NCBI GenBank assembly: GCA_040007095.1
Contig: JBDTVS010000119.1
Coordinates: 1-56,453, forward strand
DNA from: JBDTVS01 sp040007095
Lineage (GTDB): Bacteria > Acidobacteriota > Vicinamibacteria > Vicinamibacterales > CAVVIG01
Direction of reading: 5' to 3'
DNA length: 56,453 nucleotides
Position 1 is the first letter of the stretch. Every line of letters begins with the position of its first letter. Below are positions 1-8,278 of the stretch, piece after piece. Under the pieces are notes generated by a model. That model made no database searches. It was given only the letters and a program-made list of their open reading frames with translations, and was not told the DNA's origin. The translations under genes were made by a program, and so were the position numbers.

Positions 1-49
1 CGGGCGCCGCGCGCCGGAAGCCGTGTACTAAATCGTCGAACGCAGGACA

Positions 50-1084
50 CTAGTCGATTTTGATGCGGCGTCGGAACTGCTGGTTCTCGTTGCAGATGAA
101 CTCGATCGGTTCCTCGTCCGGCAGGATTCGCTGATCGACGCGAACCGTCCACGGCTTGGTGTACGCCTTCGAGTCCTCCAGCGTGGTGTCGATGGACAGG
201 TGGCCGAAGGTCGGGCGGCGGAAGCGCTCGGTGAATTTCGCACCCTGGCTATAGGGGCTGCCGTTGACGTCCAGCCAGCCGTCGTAGACGCTGTCTTCCG
301 CGCCGCGCAGGTTGTTGGTCTCGACCACCAGCGTGTCGCCTTCCCAGTGGCCGACCGAGTAGCCGTACCACCACGCCTGGGGCTCGCCTTGCGAGGGGAG
401 CTTTCGCCCATCCAGGTAGATGTGGCGCAACCCGTAGTTCGCTTCGTACTCAATCACGATCAGCTTCGGCGTCTGGATGATTTTCCGCGGCTGCGGCTGC
501 TGGTGGAATTGCAGGAAGCCCATCGGCATGCAGTTGGCGTCGGGATTGTCCTTGGCCTTCAAGTCCATCCGCTGCTTCCTGAGCTCCGCCGCCCACGGCG
601 TGTACGGGAGGCCGCCCTCGATGTTGCCGCCGGCTTCAAAAAACGTGGCGACCGGTGGCGCGCTCGGATCGAAAGGAAACGGCGCTATCGCGGGCTCCAG
701 CGTGACGCCGCCCCTCCCGCCCGAGCCGACGCCAATCTGGCCCGTGGCGTTCTGCGCGGCGTTCGCCCCGCCGGCATTCTGGGTGCCGGCGTTCGGTGCG
801 GCCGCATTCTGACCTGCGCCGCCGTTTCGCCCACCGCGGCCATCCTGTGCGCCCTCGGTGCCACGGCCGCCGCGTCCTCGCTGCGGCCCGCTGTTGACGT
901 GCATCCACACGCCGGAAAAATCAGGTTTTCCGTCCGCGGTCCGCGGCGCGGACGCGTCCTGATTCACTTTTCCCTGCGCGTCACGAGGGATCGACGGATC
1001 CAGAACCTTTGGCCACTGCGCGGCGAGCGACACCGAACACGCCACCACGAGACCGACTGCGCAATACACTGCCGTCTTCATCAT
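50..1084 (-). CDS. Secreted protein of unknown function, PDFSGVW family
   Basis: A predicted 344-aa exported protein. I chose the ATG ATG pair at 1084 because it is preceded by GGGAGAGG about 9 nt upstream and starts a clear signal peptide (MMKTAVYCAVGLVVACS, then a likely cut after SLAAQ). The frame continues upstream to 1294 but that part looks non-coding. The mature protein begins with a 'DGKPDFSGVW' segment typical of a secreted family that is abundant in acidobacteria and has no known reaction. Residues of about 60-130 form a Gly/Asn/Ala/Arg-rich low-complexity insert, probably a flexible linker. The C-terminal half (about 180-344) looks folded, with many aromatic and charged residues (for example GHWEGDTLVVETNNL). 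Family placement is from memory of the motif; function is unknown. Confidence 0.75.
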   Translation of the reverse strand: MMKTAVYCAVGLVVACSVSLAAQWPKVLDPSIPRDAQGKVNQDASAPRTADGKPDFSGVWMHVNSGPQRGRGGRGTEGAQDGRGGRNGGAGQNAAAPNAGTQNAGGANAAQNATGQIGVGSGGRGGVTLEPAIAPFPFDPSAPPVATFFEAGGNIEGGLPYTPWAAELRKQRMDLKAKDNPDANCMPMGFLQFHQQPQPRKIIQTPKLIVIEYEANYGLRHIYLDGRKLPSQGEPQAWWYGYSVGHWEGDTLVVETNNLRGAEDSVYDGWLDVNGSPYSQGAKFTERFRRPTFGHLSIDTTLEDSKAYTKPWTVRVDQRILPDEEPIEFICNENQQFRRRIKID

Positions 1085-1250
1085 CTGAGCCTCTCCCTTT
1101 GGCAGGTCCGACTGGAATCGAACGCTCTCCCATCTTAGCGGCTGTCGCGGCGATCGAGAAAGGCCTGGAGCACCGAGTCCCCCGCTTGCGGCCGAGGTGG
1201 TCGCCGGCGACGTCGCGGGATGCGAATCAACATGATGGATACTGATTGAA

Positions 1251-1463
1251 GTGGGAAGGACATCTCTCGAGGAGAGGCCGCGCACGACATCCACACCGCT
1301 GCGCGTGTTGCTCGTCGAGGATTCCAGGACCGACGCCGGGCGGCTCTTGAGCGAGCTCGAACGGGCTGGCTACGACGTGACGCACGAACGCGTGCAGACG
1401 GCCGCCACCATGGATGCCGCGCTGCGTCGAGCCGGATGGGACCTGATCGAAGTCGGGCGATGA
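1251..1463 (+). pseudogene. Truncated response-regulator receiver domain
   Basis: A 70-codon frame opening with GTG. From about residue 17 it reads as the first half of a CheY-like receiver (LRVLLVEDSRTDAGRLLSEL, then a helix and 'AGWDLI'). The acidic pair (ED) that binds Mg2+ is present. The frame stops right where strand beta-3 and the phospho-accepting aspartate (usually D-Y/x-x-M-P) should follow, so it cannot be phosphorylated. No second half of a receiver is found downstream. Its TGA overlaps the ATG of the GIY-YIG gene (ATGA). It is most simply a gene remnant left by a deletion or recombination. A short translated peptide that couples translation of the next gene is possible. Confidence 0.65.
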
Positions 1464-1756
1464 CAGTCCGTCGGTCCGGGCACCATTCCGTCTATGTCGT
1501 CTACCTTCGTAACCCCAAGGGCGACGGCAAGGCGGGCTACTATGTCGGCATGACCGGCCTCTCGCCGGAGCAGCGGCTGCAGAATCACAAGAATGGCGTC
1601 AAGGCCGCAAGTGTTGTCAGGAGATTCGGCGAGCGCCTTGTGCCGAAGCTGTACGCCCACCTGAATCCGATGCCCTACGATCGCGCGAAGGACATGGAAG
1701 GGTTTCTGGCCGACAGCCTGCGCAAACGCGGCTATGTCGTGTTCGGCGGCCACTAG
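1460..1756 (+). CDS. Small GIY-YIG nuclease-fold protein
   Basis: A 98-aa protein consisting of essentially one GIY-YIG-like domain. The first strand reads VYVVYLRNPKG and the second GYYVGMTGLSPEQRLQNHKNG, which matches the layout of the paired (G)IY and YIG/YVG strands followed by the R-containing helix of single-domain GIY-YIG proteins (UPF0213-like). No DNA-binding domain is attached. I chose the ATG at 1460, which overlaps the stop of the receiver fragment by ATGA; an in-frame ATG at 1436 is possible but lies within the receiver-like stretch. The gene stands alone and faces rsmE. Substrate and role are unknown. Single-domain GIY-YIG proteins can be nucleases or inactive DNA-binding proteins, and I cannot tell which from sequence. 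Confidence 0.65.
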   Translation: MTVRRSGHHSVYVVYLRNPKGDGKAGYYVGMTGLSPEQRLQNHKNGVKAASVVRRFGERLVPKLYAHLNPMPYDRAKDMEGFLADSLRKRGYVVFGGH

Positions 1757-1873
1757 GGGACGGGGTGTGCCGGCAACGCATTCGTCGAAATGCAACCGCG
1801 AAAGCACGAAGCCGTCATCTTCAACGATCGATGAATTCTCGGCGTACGCTGCGTTCTTCGCCGTGCTCTCAAT

Positions 1874-2629
1874 TCAAGCCCGGCCCTCGTGGGCATGCCA
1901 GGGCATCGAGTCGTGCACGATGGCGAGCAACGCCACACACGCCGTGTCGGTGCGCAGGGTGCGGGTCCCCATGCCGACGGGACGAAAACCGTGCGCTCGA
2001 AGCAGGCCGGCCTCGAACTGGTTCCAACCGCCCTCCGGTCCGACGGCGAGCAGGATGGGGCCTCCGCCGTGCTCCCGCACGATCGCGCCCGGCGATCCCG
2101 GCGCGTGCGGTTCTGCCAGCAGTCGCAGTCCGGTCGGGAACAGGCGATCCAATTCGTCCTCAATCAGAACCTTGAACTGCCGGTGAATCGAGACGCCCGG
2201 CAGCCGCGTGTCTCGCACCTGTTGCAGTCCTTCGAGCAGCAGCGGCCGATAGCAGTCGGGCGTCAGGATGTGCGTGTCGAAGTAGTTTCGTTCCACACGC
2301 TCGGCGTTGGTCAGGATGATCCGCTCGACACCGAGCGCAGCGACCTGCGCCCAGAGCCGGCGCATGACCTTCGGCCGCGGCAACGCCAGGAGCAGAGCCA
2401 CTCCTGGCGGTTGCGGCACGCGCGACTCGAAGCGGCAATGCAATTCAACCGTTTCGTCCCCGACAGACGTCACTGTGCCGACGCCGCACGGGCCATCGAC
2501 GACGCCCACACGGACCTCTGAACCAGGCGCGACCTTCAGGACCTTGATGAGGTGCGCGGCGCGGGCGTGCGAGAGCGTGACGTCCCCGGAAGGTCGGAGT
2601 TCCGGGGCCTCGACAAGTACCAGATTCAC
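1874..2629 (-). CDS. rsmE: 16S rRNA (uracil-1498-N3)-methyltransferase RsmE
   Basis: A 251-aa SPOUT-fold methyltransferase that methylates U1498 of 16S rRNA in the small subunit using S-adenosylmethionine. The N-terminal PUA-like part (1-70) carries the HLIKVLKVAPG segment. The C-terminal SPOUT domain carries 'LLAVGPEGGW' and 'MGTRTLRTDTA', which match the family's GPEGG(w/f)..E and LG.RILR.ETA knot motifs that bind SAM. Length is close to the usual 240-250. The gene is divergent from the DHFR-like gene across 52 bp, so the two promoters must overlap or sit back to back. It converges on the GIY-YIG gene. Confidence 0.93.
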   Translation of the reverse strand: MNLVLVEAPELRPSGDVTLSHARAAHLIKVLKVAPGSEVRVGVVDGPCGVGTVTSVGDETVELHCRFESRVPQPPGVALLLALPRPKVMRRLWAQVAALGVERIILTNAERVERNYFDTHILTPDCYRPLLLEGLQQVRDTRLPGVSIHRQFKVLIEDELDRLFPTGLRLLAEPHAPGSPGAIVREHGGGPILLAVGPEGGWNQFEAGLLRAHGFRPVGMGTRTLRTDTACVALLAIVHDSMPWHAHEGRA

Positions 2630-2681
2630 GTGATGGCTCCGTCGCTGGCAATGATCGGTCTAAAATCAGGAGTCACTGCGT

Positions 2682-3548
2682 ATGGCGCCCAAGCCTCCGG
2701 ATCGCTTCCACGTATTCGCGGCGAAAAAGACTGCCGCAGCCAGCGCTGCGGCGCTGCCTGCCTACCTCACGGAGTTCGACCGGGCCGGCGACGATCTCGA
2801 GCGAATTGGCAACGAATGGTCGCGGCGCGTCTTCGACGGCGACTTCCACGCGTCGCACGCGCCCGATCCATCGCATCCCGCCTGCAGCCTGGTTTTCGTG
2901 CAATCGCACGACGGCAACACGGTGACAAGCGACCCATCCACGCTCGGCGGCGGCAAGACCGACAAGCATCTCATCTACGAAGGCCTGTCGCAGGTGGCTG
3001 CAGACGCCGTCCTGTCCGGCGCGAACACCCTCGGTGGCGACATCGTCTTCGCGGTCTGGCATCCCGAGCTCGTCCGCCTGCGAGCGAGCCTCGGAAAGCC
3101 GCGGTATCCGACCCAGATCGTGGCGACCATCCGTGGGCTCGATCTCGACAAGCACCTGCTCTTCAACCTTCCTGATATCCGGGTGCTCATCCTGACCATC
3201 GGAAGCGGAGCCGCGGTGATGCAACGGGCGCTCGAGTTGCGTCCGTGGGTCACACCGATCGTCATGGATCGGGCGGACGACCTGCCCTTCGCCTTTAGAG
3301 AATTCCGCAGCCGCGGACTTGCCCGCATCTGCGCGGTCGGCGGGAGAACGCTGGCGACCCAGCTCCTCGACGCCGGACTGGTGCAGGACCTCTACTTGAC
3401 GACGGCGCCGCTGCCTGGCGGCGAGCCCGGAACGCCCTTCTATCCCCGCCCGCTGACCGCGCACACCCTCGTCCGCAAGCACGGCACCGGACCGGAGACA
3501 GGGGTCATCTTCGAACACCAGCAGATTCAAGAAGGCCGCGACGCGTAG
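2682..3548 (+). CDS. RibD C-terminal/DHFR-like reductase
   Basis: A 288-aa protein of the RibD_C/dihydrofolate-reductase-like fold. After an N-terminal extension of about 70 residues come the family motifs: QSHDGNTVTSDPSTL, then the 'VAADAVLSGANTLGGD' helix that lines the NADPH site, and near the end 'AVGGRTLATQLLDAGLVQDLYLTTAPL'. There is no deaminase domain and no riboflavin gene nearby, so it is not RibD itself. Such stand-alone proteins are usually called pyrimidine reductase or dihydrofolate-reductase family proteins; the true substrate is unknown. The start ATG at 2682 follows CAGGAG about 12 nt upstream. It may share a control region with rsmE. Confidence 0.85.
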   Translation: MAPKPPDRFHVFAAKKTAAASAAALPAYLTEFDRAGDDLERIGNEWSRRVFDGDFHASHAPDPSHPACSLVFVQSHDGNTVTSDPSTLGGGKTDKHLIYEGLSQVAADAVLSGANTLGGDIVFAVWHPELVRLRASLGKPRYPTQIVATIRGLDLDKHLLFNLPDIRVLILTIGSGAAVMQRALELRPWVTPIVMDRADDLPFAFREFRSRGLARICAVGGRTLATQLLDAGLVQDLYLTTAPLPGGEPGTPFYPRPLTAHTLVRKHGTGPETGVIFEHQQIQEGRDA

Positions 3549-3734
3549 GGCCGGAGTCCCTTGCGCCTCTGCCAGCAGGACGACGGGCGGGTAGATGTGG
3601 CGGCGATACCAAGACGCATCGCTTCTGCTTGAATCGGCGTTGAGAACGGTCTCTATCCCATCGTGACGCGGGCCGGCGCATGATCGCCTGCGGTGTGTTG
3701 CCACGTCGTGCGTGTCGAGGGATGCCAGGGTCTC

Positions 3735-6700
3735 TTAGCGGTCGAGCACCTGACGCACTTTGCGCACAAGGTTGACCGCAGAAAACGGCTTCTGCAGGAA
3801 CGCGAACTCACTCTTGAGGAGACCGTCCTCTTCGGTCACCTCTTCGAAGTAGCCGGACTCCCCGGCGGGATACCCGGAGATGAAAAGGGCTTTGAGCCCC
3901 GGATGATGCGCCGTCAGTTTTCTCAGGAGCGACGGCCCGCTCGTGCCTGGCATGACCACATCGCTGATGACGAGGTCGATCGCGTCCGGATTCTCGAGAA
4001 AGAGCGACTCGCCCTGATCGGCGCACTCGGCATCGATGACCCGATAGCCGGCGCGTTCGAGCAGCACCCGAACCAGACACCGTACCGCTTCTTCGTCTTC
4101 GATGACCAGCACCGTTTCGGCGCCCCCGCGAGCCGGCGGCTGAACGATCGGGCGCTCGACCTGCGCCACCTCTTTGGCCGGCGGGAAGTACAGCGTGAAC
4201 ACCGCACCCTGCCCCGGCTCACTGTGCAAATCGACGCGACCGCCACTCTGGCGCATGATCCCAAGCACCGTCGCGAGGCCAAGTCCGGTGCCCTTCCCGC
4301 GTTCCTTCGTCGTGTAGAACGGCTCGAACGCGTGTTGCTTCGTCTCGGGCGTCATGCCAGTGCCGGTGTCGGCAACGGTGACGGTGACATACGGTCCTGC
4401 CTCGAGCTCACCGAGCGTCGCCGCCTCTGCGGCGGTGAGACCCGCGTGACCGACGCGAAGCGTCAGGCGTCCGCCCGTCGGCATCGCGTCGCGCGCGTTG
4501 ACGGCAAGGTTCATCACGACCTGTTCGATCTGCACCGGGTCGGCCCATACCCGGCACGAGGTCTGCGCGGGCTCGATCACCAGCTCGATATGCTCCCCGA
4601 TCAGGTGCTTGAGGAGACTGCCGGTCTCCGCGATCAGTTGATTCAAGTCGATCGACGCGGGCTCGAGGACCTCTTTGCGGCTGAACGCCATGAGTTGACG
4701 GGTCAGACCGGCCGCCCTGTCGCCAGCGGCCAGAATCCGCTCGAGATCTTTCTTGCGGGAATCCGCATCGTCCATCTGGTCGGAAACGACCGTCGCATAA
4801 CCGAGAATAGCCGTCAGCAGGTTGTTGAAGTTGTGCGCGACCCCCCCGGCAAGCTGCCCAACGGCCTCCATTTTCTGAGACTGGCGCAGCTGATCCTCGA
4901 GCAGCTTGCGCTCGGTCACATTGATGGCGACGCCCACGATTCTCACCGGTTCGCGCCGGGCATCGTGCACGACGCGCGCGTGAGACTCGACCCAGCGCAC
5001 GCGCTCGCTGCGCCAATGGGTGCGGAATTGCACCTGGACGTCGGTGCCATCATGCTCGGCGCGCGCGAGCGCACAAGAGACGTCCGCCCGGTCGTCGGGA
5101 TGGACGAGAATCATCATCGCCTGCCTGTCTGCCGGGGCCTCGGGTGGCGGGGAGTCGAACATCGACGCGGTGGTGTCCGACCAGGTGACCCGTCGCGTCG
5201 CGACATCCACTTCCCACACGCCCATGTGCGCCGCCGCAAGCGCGAACTCGGTCCGTTCGAGAGTGGCGATCCGTTCGGCTTCCACGCGCCGCCGCTCGAG
5301 ACCGAGCGCCATCTGATCCGCCACGGCGGCCATGACCGCGAGTTGGTCGTCGCTGAAAGGCGTTTGCGAGTAGACCGCCAGCACCGCGACGAGGCGGCTA
5401 TCGACAAGCAGGGGGAACCCGGCGAACGCCAGGATCGCCTCCCTCTGCGCCCATGCTTGATTGCGCACGAGGGGGTTCCCGACCACCTGATTGGTCGCGT
5501 AGGCGGTTCGATTCCGCGCCACCATGCCGACTTCCGACGTATCCGTCGAGATCAGGCGGGATGCCCCGTCCACTGGAGCCGAAGATCCCCACTGCGTCTG
5601 CAACTCCAACACATCCCGGTTGCTCATCGCTCCCCACACCTCGATCGCGGCGGCGTCGACGTGCCGAACAAATGCTTGTGCACAGCGCCCCAGCATGTCG
5701 CCGACGCTCGCTCCGGCAATCAGCGCGCCGCCAATGTCCGAGCTCAGGACCGTGAGCCGATTCCGCTCGTGCAGTTTCTCCTCGGCTCGTTCACGCTCGG
5801 CGATCTGCTGTTCCAAGTCCGTCGCATGACGTTCGAGGTCGTGGTACAACTGCGCGTTCTCGTACGCGATGCCCGCGTGCGTTCCCAGTGTCACCGCGAT
5901 CTGCTCGTCGAGGTCGTCGAACGCCTCGGCGCCCAACTTGTTCCACTGTCCGAGCCAACCATAAACCCGCGTCGGCGACGCGATGGGGACGCACAGAAAC
6001 GTGACGAGGGACGGTTGGGTGTCGGCGTGCTGACGCGCGTCCACCCAATCCGCGGGCCCGTGCCATCGCCACCGGATCGGCCGGCGATCGCGGACGACGG
6101 TATTCAGAATCCCGTCTGCGAATGGCACGATGTCTATCTGCGGTTTCTGCGCCGCGTCGATCCCCCCGGTCACCATCGTCTCGACGTTTGCCAGGCTGTC
6201 GTCGCGGAGGCCGATCACGGCATACTGCGCCAGGGTCACCCGCCTCGCCTTGTCGCACACGTTCTGCAGCAGCGCGCGCAGGTCGCGCTCCATCGCGAGC
6301 TCGTGGCTGACCTCCGCCACCGCGGCCATGCGCTGTCGGCTGGCTTCGATCTCCGTCTGCGCGGCGGTCAAGCCCGCGGTCACCAGGTACAGGTTTGCCT
6401 GATCGACGGGCGGGTCATCGGCCGCGGCCGGCGGCGCTGGTACAGCCAAGGCGAGCGCGGCGCTCACCTTCGCCAGAACGACCTCCGGGGCGGTCGGTCT
6501 CGTCAGGATGTCCACGACCCCGCACCGTGCCCCAAGCGCCCGTGCCTCGCGTTCATGGTAGGTCGCGGTGTAAAAAATGACCGGAGTCGACGCGAGTCCG
6601 GAGATGTCCCGCATGCGGCGTACGAACTCGTAGCCGTTCGCCGTCGGCATCAGGATGTCGGTGATGACGAGATCCGGCCGCCGCTCGATGAGCAGACCGA

Positions 6701-6812
6701 ACCCTTCTTCCCCATCAGAGGCGGCCAGCACGTCGTAGCCCGCGGCTTCCAGAAGTGTCGTCAGGAACGTTCGATCGACCGGCCGATCCTCGATGATGAG
6801 AATTGTGGGCAT
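3735..6812 (-). CDS. Hybrid sensor histidine kinase, REC-GAF-GAF-PAS-HisKA-HATPase-REC
   Basis: A 1025-aa soluble hybrid kinase with no transmembrane segment. Order: receiver 1 (1-120, phospho-acceptor D52 in VITDILMP); GAF 1 (about 165-320); a coiled coil (about 320-350); GAF 2 (about 355-510); PAS (about 525-635); HisKA with the phospho-accepting H660 in 'QLAGGVAHNFNNLLTAILGY'; HATPase_c with N-box MNLAVNARDAM (about 767-777), DTGTGM (815-820) and GKGTGLGLATVLG; receiver 2 (900-1025, D951 in VISDVVMPG). The receivers at both ends suggest that it receives phosphate or input from another kinase and passes it to a separate phosphotransfer protein. No partner response regulator is adjacent, apart from the broken receiver at 1251. 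Ligands of the GAF and PAS domains cannot be read from sequence. Confidence 0.93.
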   Translation of the reverse strand: MPTILIIEDRPVDRTFLTTLLEAAGYDVLAASDGEEGFGLLIERRPDLVITDILMPTANGYEFVRRMRDISGLASTPVIFYTATYHEREARALGARCGVVDILTRPTAPEVVLAKVSAALALAVPAPPAAADDPPVDQANLYLVTAGLTAAQTEIEASRQRMAAVAEVSHELAMERDLRALLQNVCDKARRVTLAQYAVIGLRDDSLANVETMVTGGIDAAQKPQIDIVPFADGILNTVVRDRRPIRWRWHGPADWVDARQHADTQPSLVTFLCVPIASPTRVYGWLGQWNKLGAEAFDDLDEQIAVTLGTHAGIAYENAQLYHDLERHATDLEQQIAERERAEEKLHERNRLTVLSSDIGGALIAGASVGDMLGRCAQAFVRHVDAAAIEVWGAMSNRDVLELQTQWGSSAPVDGASRLISTDTSEVGMVARNRTAYATNQVVGNPLVRNQAWAQREAILAFAGFPLLVDSRLVAVLAVYSQTPFSDDQLAVMAAVADQMALGLERRRVEAERIATLERTEFALAAAHMGVWEVDVATRRVTWSDTTASMFDSPPPEAPADRQAMMILVHPDDRADVSCALARAEHDGTDVQVQFRTHWRSERVRWVESHARVVHDARREPVRIVGVAINVTERKLLEDQLRQSQKMEAVGQLAGGVAHNFNNLLTAILGYATVVSDQMDDADSRKKDLERILAAGDRAAGLTRQLMAFSRKEVLEPASIDLNQLIAETGSLLKHLIGEHIELVIEPAQTSCRVWADPVQIEQVVMNLAVNARDAMPTGGRLTLRVGHAGLTAAEAATLGELEAGPYVTVTVADTGTGMTPETKQHAFEPFYTTKERGKGTGLGLATVLGIMRQSGGRVDLHSEPGQGAVFTLYFPPAKEVAQVERPIVQPPARGGAETVLVIEDEEAVRCLVRVLLERAGYRVIDAECADQGESLFLENPDAIDLVISDVVMPGTSGPSLLRKLTAHHPGLKALFISGYPAGESGYFEEVTEEDGLLKSEFAFLQKPFSAVNLVRKVRQVLDR

Positions 6813-7166
6813 ACGCTCTTTGATTGCCTGGATTCACATGACCGAGCGAACCCCATGCGAGCCGTCAGCAGGATCTCAAATGTTAGTCTGGGCGCGATTG
6901 TGCTTTTGCCCGCGCGCGCAGGTTCCGTGCAGCTGATCGCTTGTTCCGTGCAGTCCATCGGCGGGCACTCTCTGCCGCCGAAGTCTTTTCCAGTGAGGGA
7001 GTAAGCCGCACGTGGCGGGATAGCCCGGGCGGCGCTGCCGGGCCGAACGACCCGATACGGCCAGCCCCGGGTGGAGAAGGACCGGATCTGGTCTTACAAA
7101 CGTCTAACGGTTTCATCACAGTCCCATGAGGCGGCGATCGATTCCGTTGCGCTACACTGCTCGGCA
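6813..7166. other. Divergent intergenic region, no gene seen
   Basis: About 350 nt lie between the leftward hybrid kinase and the rightward FG-GAP gene, so promoters for both should be here. I see a GC-rich imperfect hairpin around 7020-7055 (CCCGGGC paired with GCCGGGC) but no riboswitch consensus I can name, no tRNA and no convincing small gene. Confidence 0.4.
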
Positions 7167-7925
7167 GTGACCGTCTCGCCTCAAAACTGGTGGTCGAGTC
7201 GAGGGCGTGTGGTGCCCCTCATCGCCAGCGTGCTGTGCGGACTGGCCCTCGTGGTTGCCGGTTCGCTGCCGCGCCGGCCCTCGATGCCTACGAGCCTCCC
7301 CCTCGCGGCCGTTTCAGATCGGGCGACGTCTCATCCAGCTTCAACGAACCCGGCCTTCGTCCCAACGTTCCGCCTTGGCAACGCCGCGCAACCATTTGGC
7401 TGGTCCACGGCCGTCGGCGACTTCAATACGGACGGCACACCCGACCTGGTCATCGCCGATCACACATCGCGCCGCGACGGTCTGTACGCGTATCAAATTC
7501 AGTTCTCGGTATCGGGACTGGACCCGCGCAACTTCGCCTTCGAATCCCCGCAGGACGCGATCAGCGTCCGCATCTCCGACGTCGACCACGACGACGACCT
7601 CGACGTCGTCGTCAACTCGGCGGCGTCACGTGAGGTGGTCGGCATCTGGCTGAACGACGGCCACGGGCGCTTCCGGTCGGCCGACGTTCGACGGTTCGCG
7701 TCCGAAACACGGGTTCTGCGCTCGGTCAACGCCGCCACCGACCGAGCGAGCGATCCGTCGGCCGGAACGGTGCGCGATCGCCGCTGGACCGATGGCCTGG
7801 TGGTACTCGGGCACTCAGCGCCCGTCGCCGCGCCGTCCCCGTTGCTCGTGGTCGCCTGCGGTCTTCGGCTGTCACTCCCATCGTCCTTCGCCGCCCCCCG
7901 CGGCCCCCCGCTGCAGCTCGCCTAG
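7167..7925 (+). CDS. Membrane-anchored FG-GAP/VCBS repeat protein ahead of RND efflux genes
   Basis: A 252-aa protein from the GTG at 7167, chosen because it places one N-terminal hydrophobic segment (about 16-31, VPLIASVLCGLALVVAG) just after the start; an in-frame ATG at 7071 is possible. The extracytoplasmic part carries two calcium-loop-like FG-GAP repeats: DFNTDGTPDLVIAD (about 85-98) and DVDHDDDLDVVV (about 138-149). The C-terminal 60 residues are Pro/Ala-rich with no repeat, so the repeat domain is short. It is the first rightward gene ahead of the outer-membrane factor, about 350 bp upstream. A scaffold or sensor role for the efflux system is only inferred from position. Confidence 0.7.
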   Translation: MTVSPQNWWSSRGRVVPLIASVLCGLALVVAGSLPRRPSMPTSLPLAAVSDRATSHPASTNPAFVPTFRLGNAAQPFGWSTAVGDFNTDGTPDLVIADHTSRRDGLYAYQIQFSVSGLDPRNFAFESPQDAISVRISDVDHDDDLDVVVNSAASREVVGIWLNDGHGRFRSADVRRFASETRVLRSVNAATDRASDPSAGTVRDRRWTDGLVVLGHSAPVAAPSPLLVVACGLRLSLPSSFAAPRGPPLQLA

Positions 7926-8082
7926 TTCTTCTCCCCGCTTTCGTCCCGGTCCGGTTGCGATTCAGGATCCACTGAAGTCGGGCGCGAGTCGCCAGTTCGG
8001 CCAACGCCGGACGCGACGCGCAGGTCACGAGAACGGCCGGTCGTTCTTTCGTGACTGGTGGACCTCGATCTTCCGTGCGTAG

Positions 8083-8197
8083 TGTCCGCCTTCAGGCGGA
8101 CCGAGACGCGGGAACCGTCCAGGCCGTAGCCGGACCGAGATTGTCCGCCTGACCAGCCTCCGCCAGGCTACGGCGGACCGCCGAAGGTTCAGCGCAG
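8083..8197. repeat. GTCCGCC...GGCGGAC intergenic hairpin repeat, copy 1
   Basis: Within the 353-nt gap 7926-8278. TGTCCGCCTTCAGGCGGACC (8083-8102) is a near-perfect hairpin. It is followed by more GTCCGCC/GGCGGAC half-sites, with CCGTAGCC/GGCTACGG arms, to about 8197. The same GTAG-TGTCCGCC-loop-GGCGGAC pattern recurs at 23323, 42758 and 53836, all between genes. The rest of the gap holds nothing I recognise. Confidence 0.7.
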
Positions 8198-8278
8198 GCG
8201 GAAGGCGGGGAGGGTTCTTCTCTCACTCGGATGGCGAGCTCGCGCGTGCGGCCCGTCTCTGCTCGGAGTCACTCGGTT

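Noticed and set aside
1436..1756. GIY-YIG gene as a homing endonuclease inserted in a regulator gene
   Set aside because: No downstream half of the receiver gene is found and the protein lacks a DNA-recognition domain.
3693..7004. Very long open frame (about 1100 codons) antisense to the hybrid kinase
   Set aside because: It mirrors the kinase gene in a GC-rich genome; its composition is Arg/His/Asp-rich with no domain, while the kinase strand has every expected motif.
7010..7080. Riboswitch-like GC-rich hairpins upstream of the FG-GAP and efflux genes
   Set aside because: No match that I can recognise to c-di-GMP, NiCo, fluoride, cobalamin or Mg2+ riboswitch cores.
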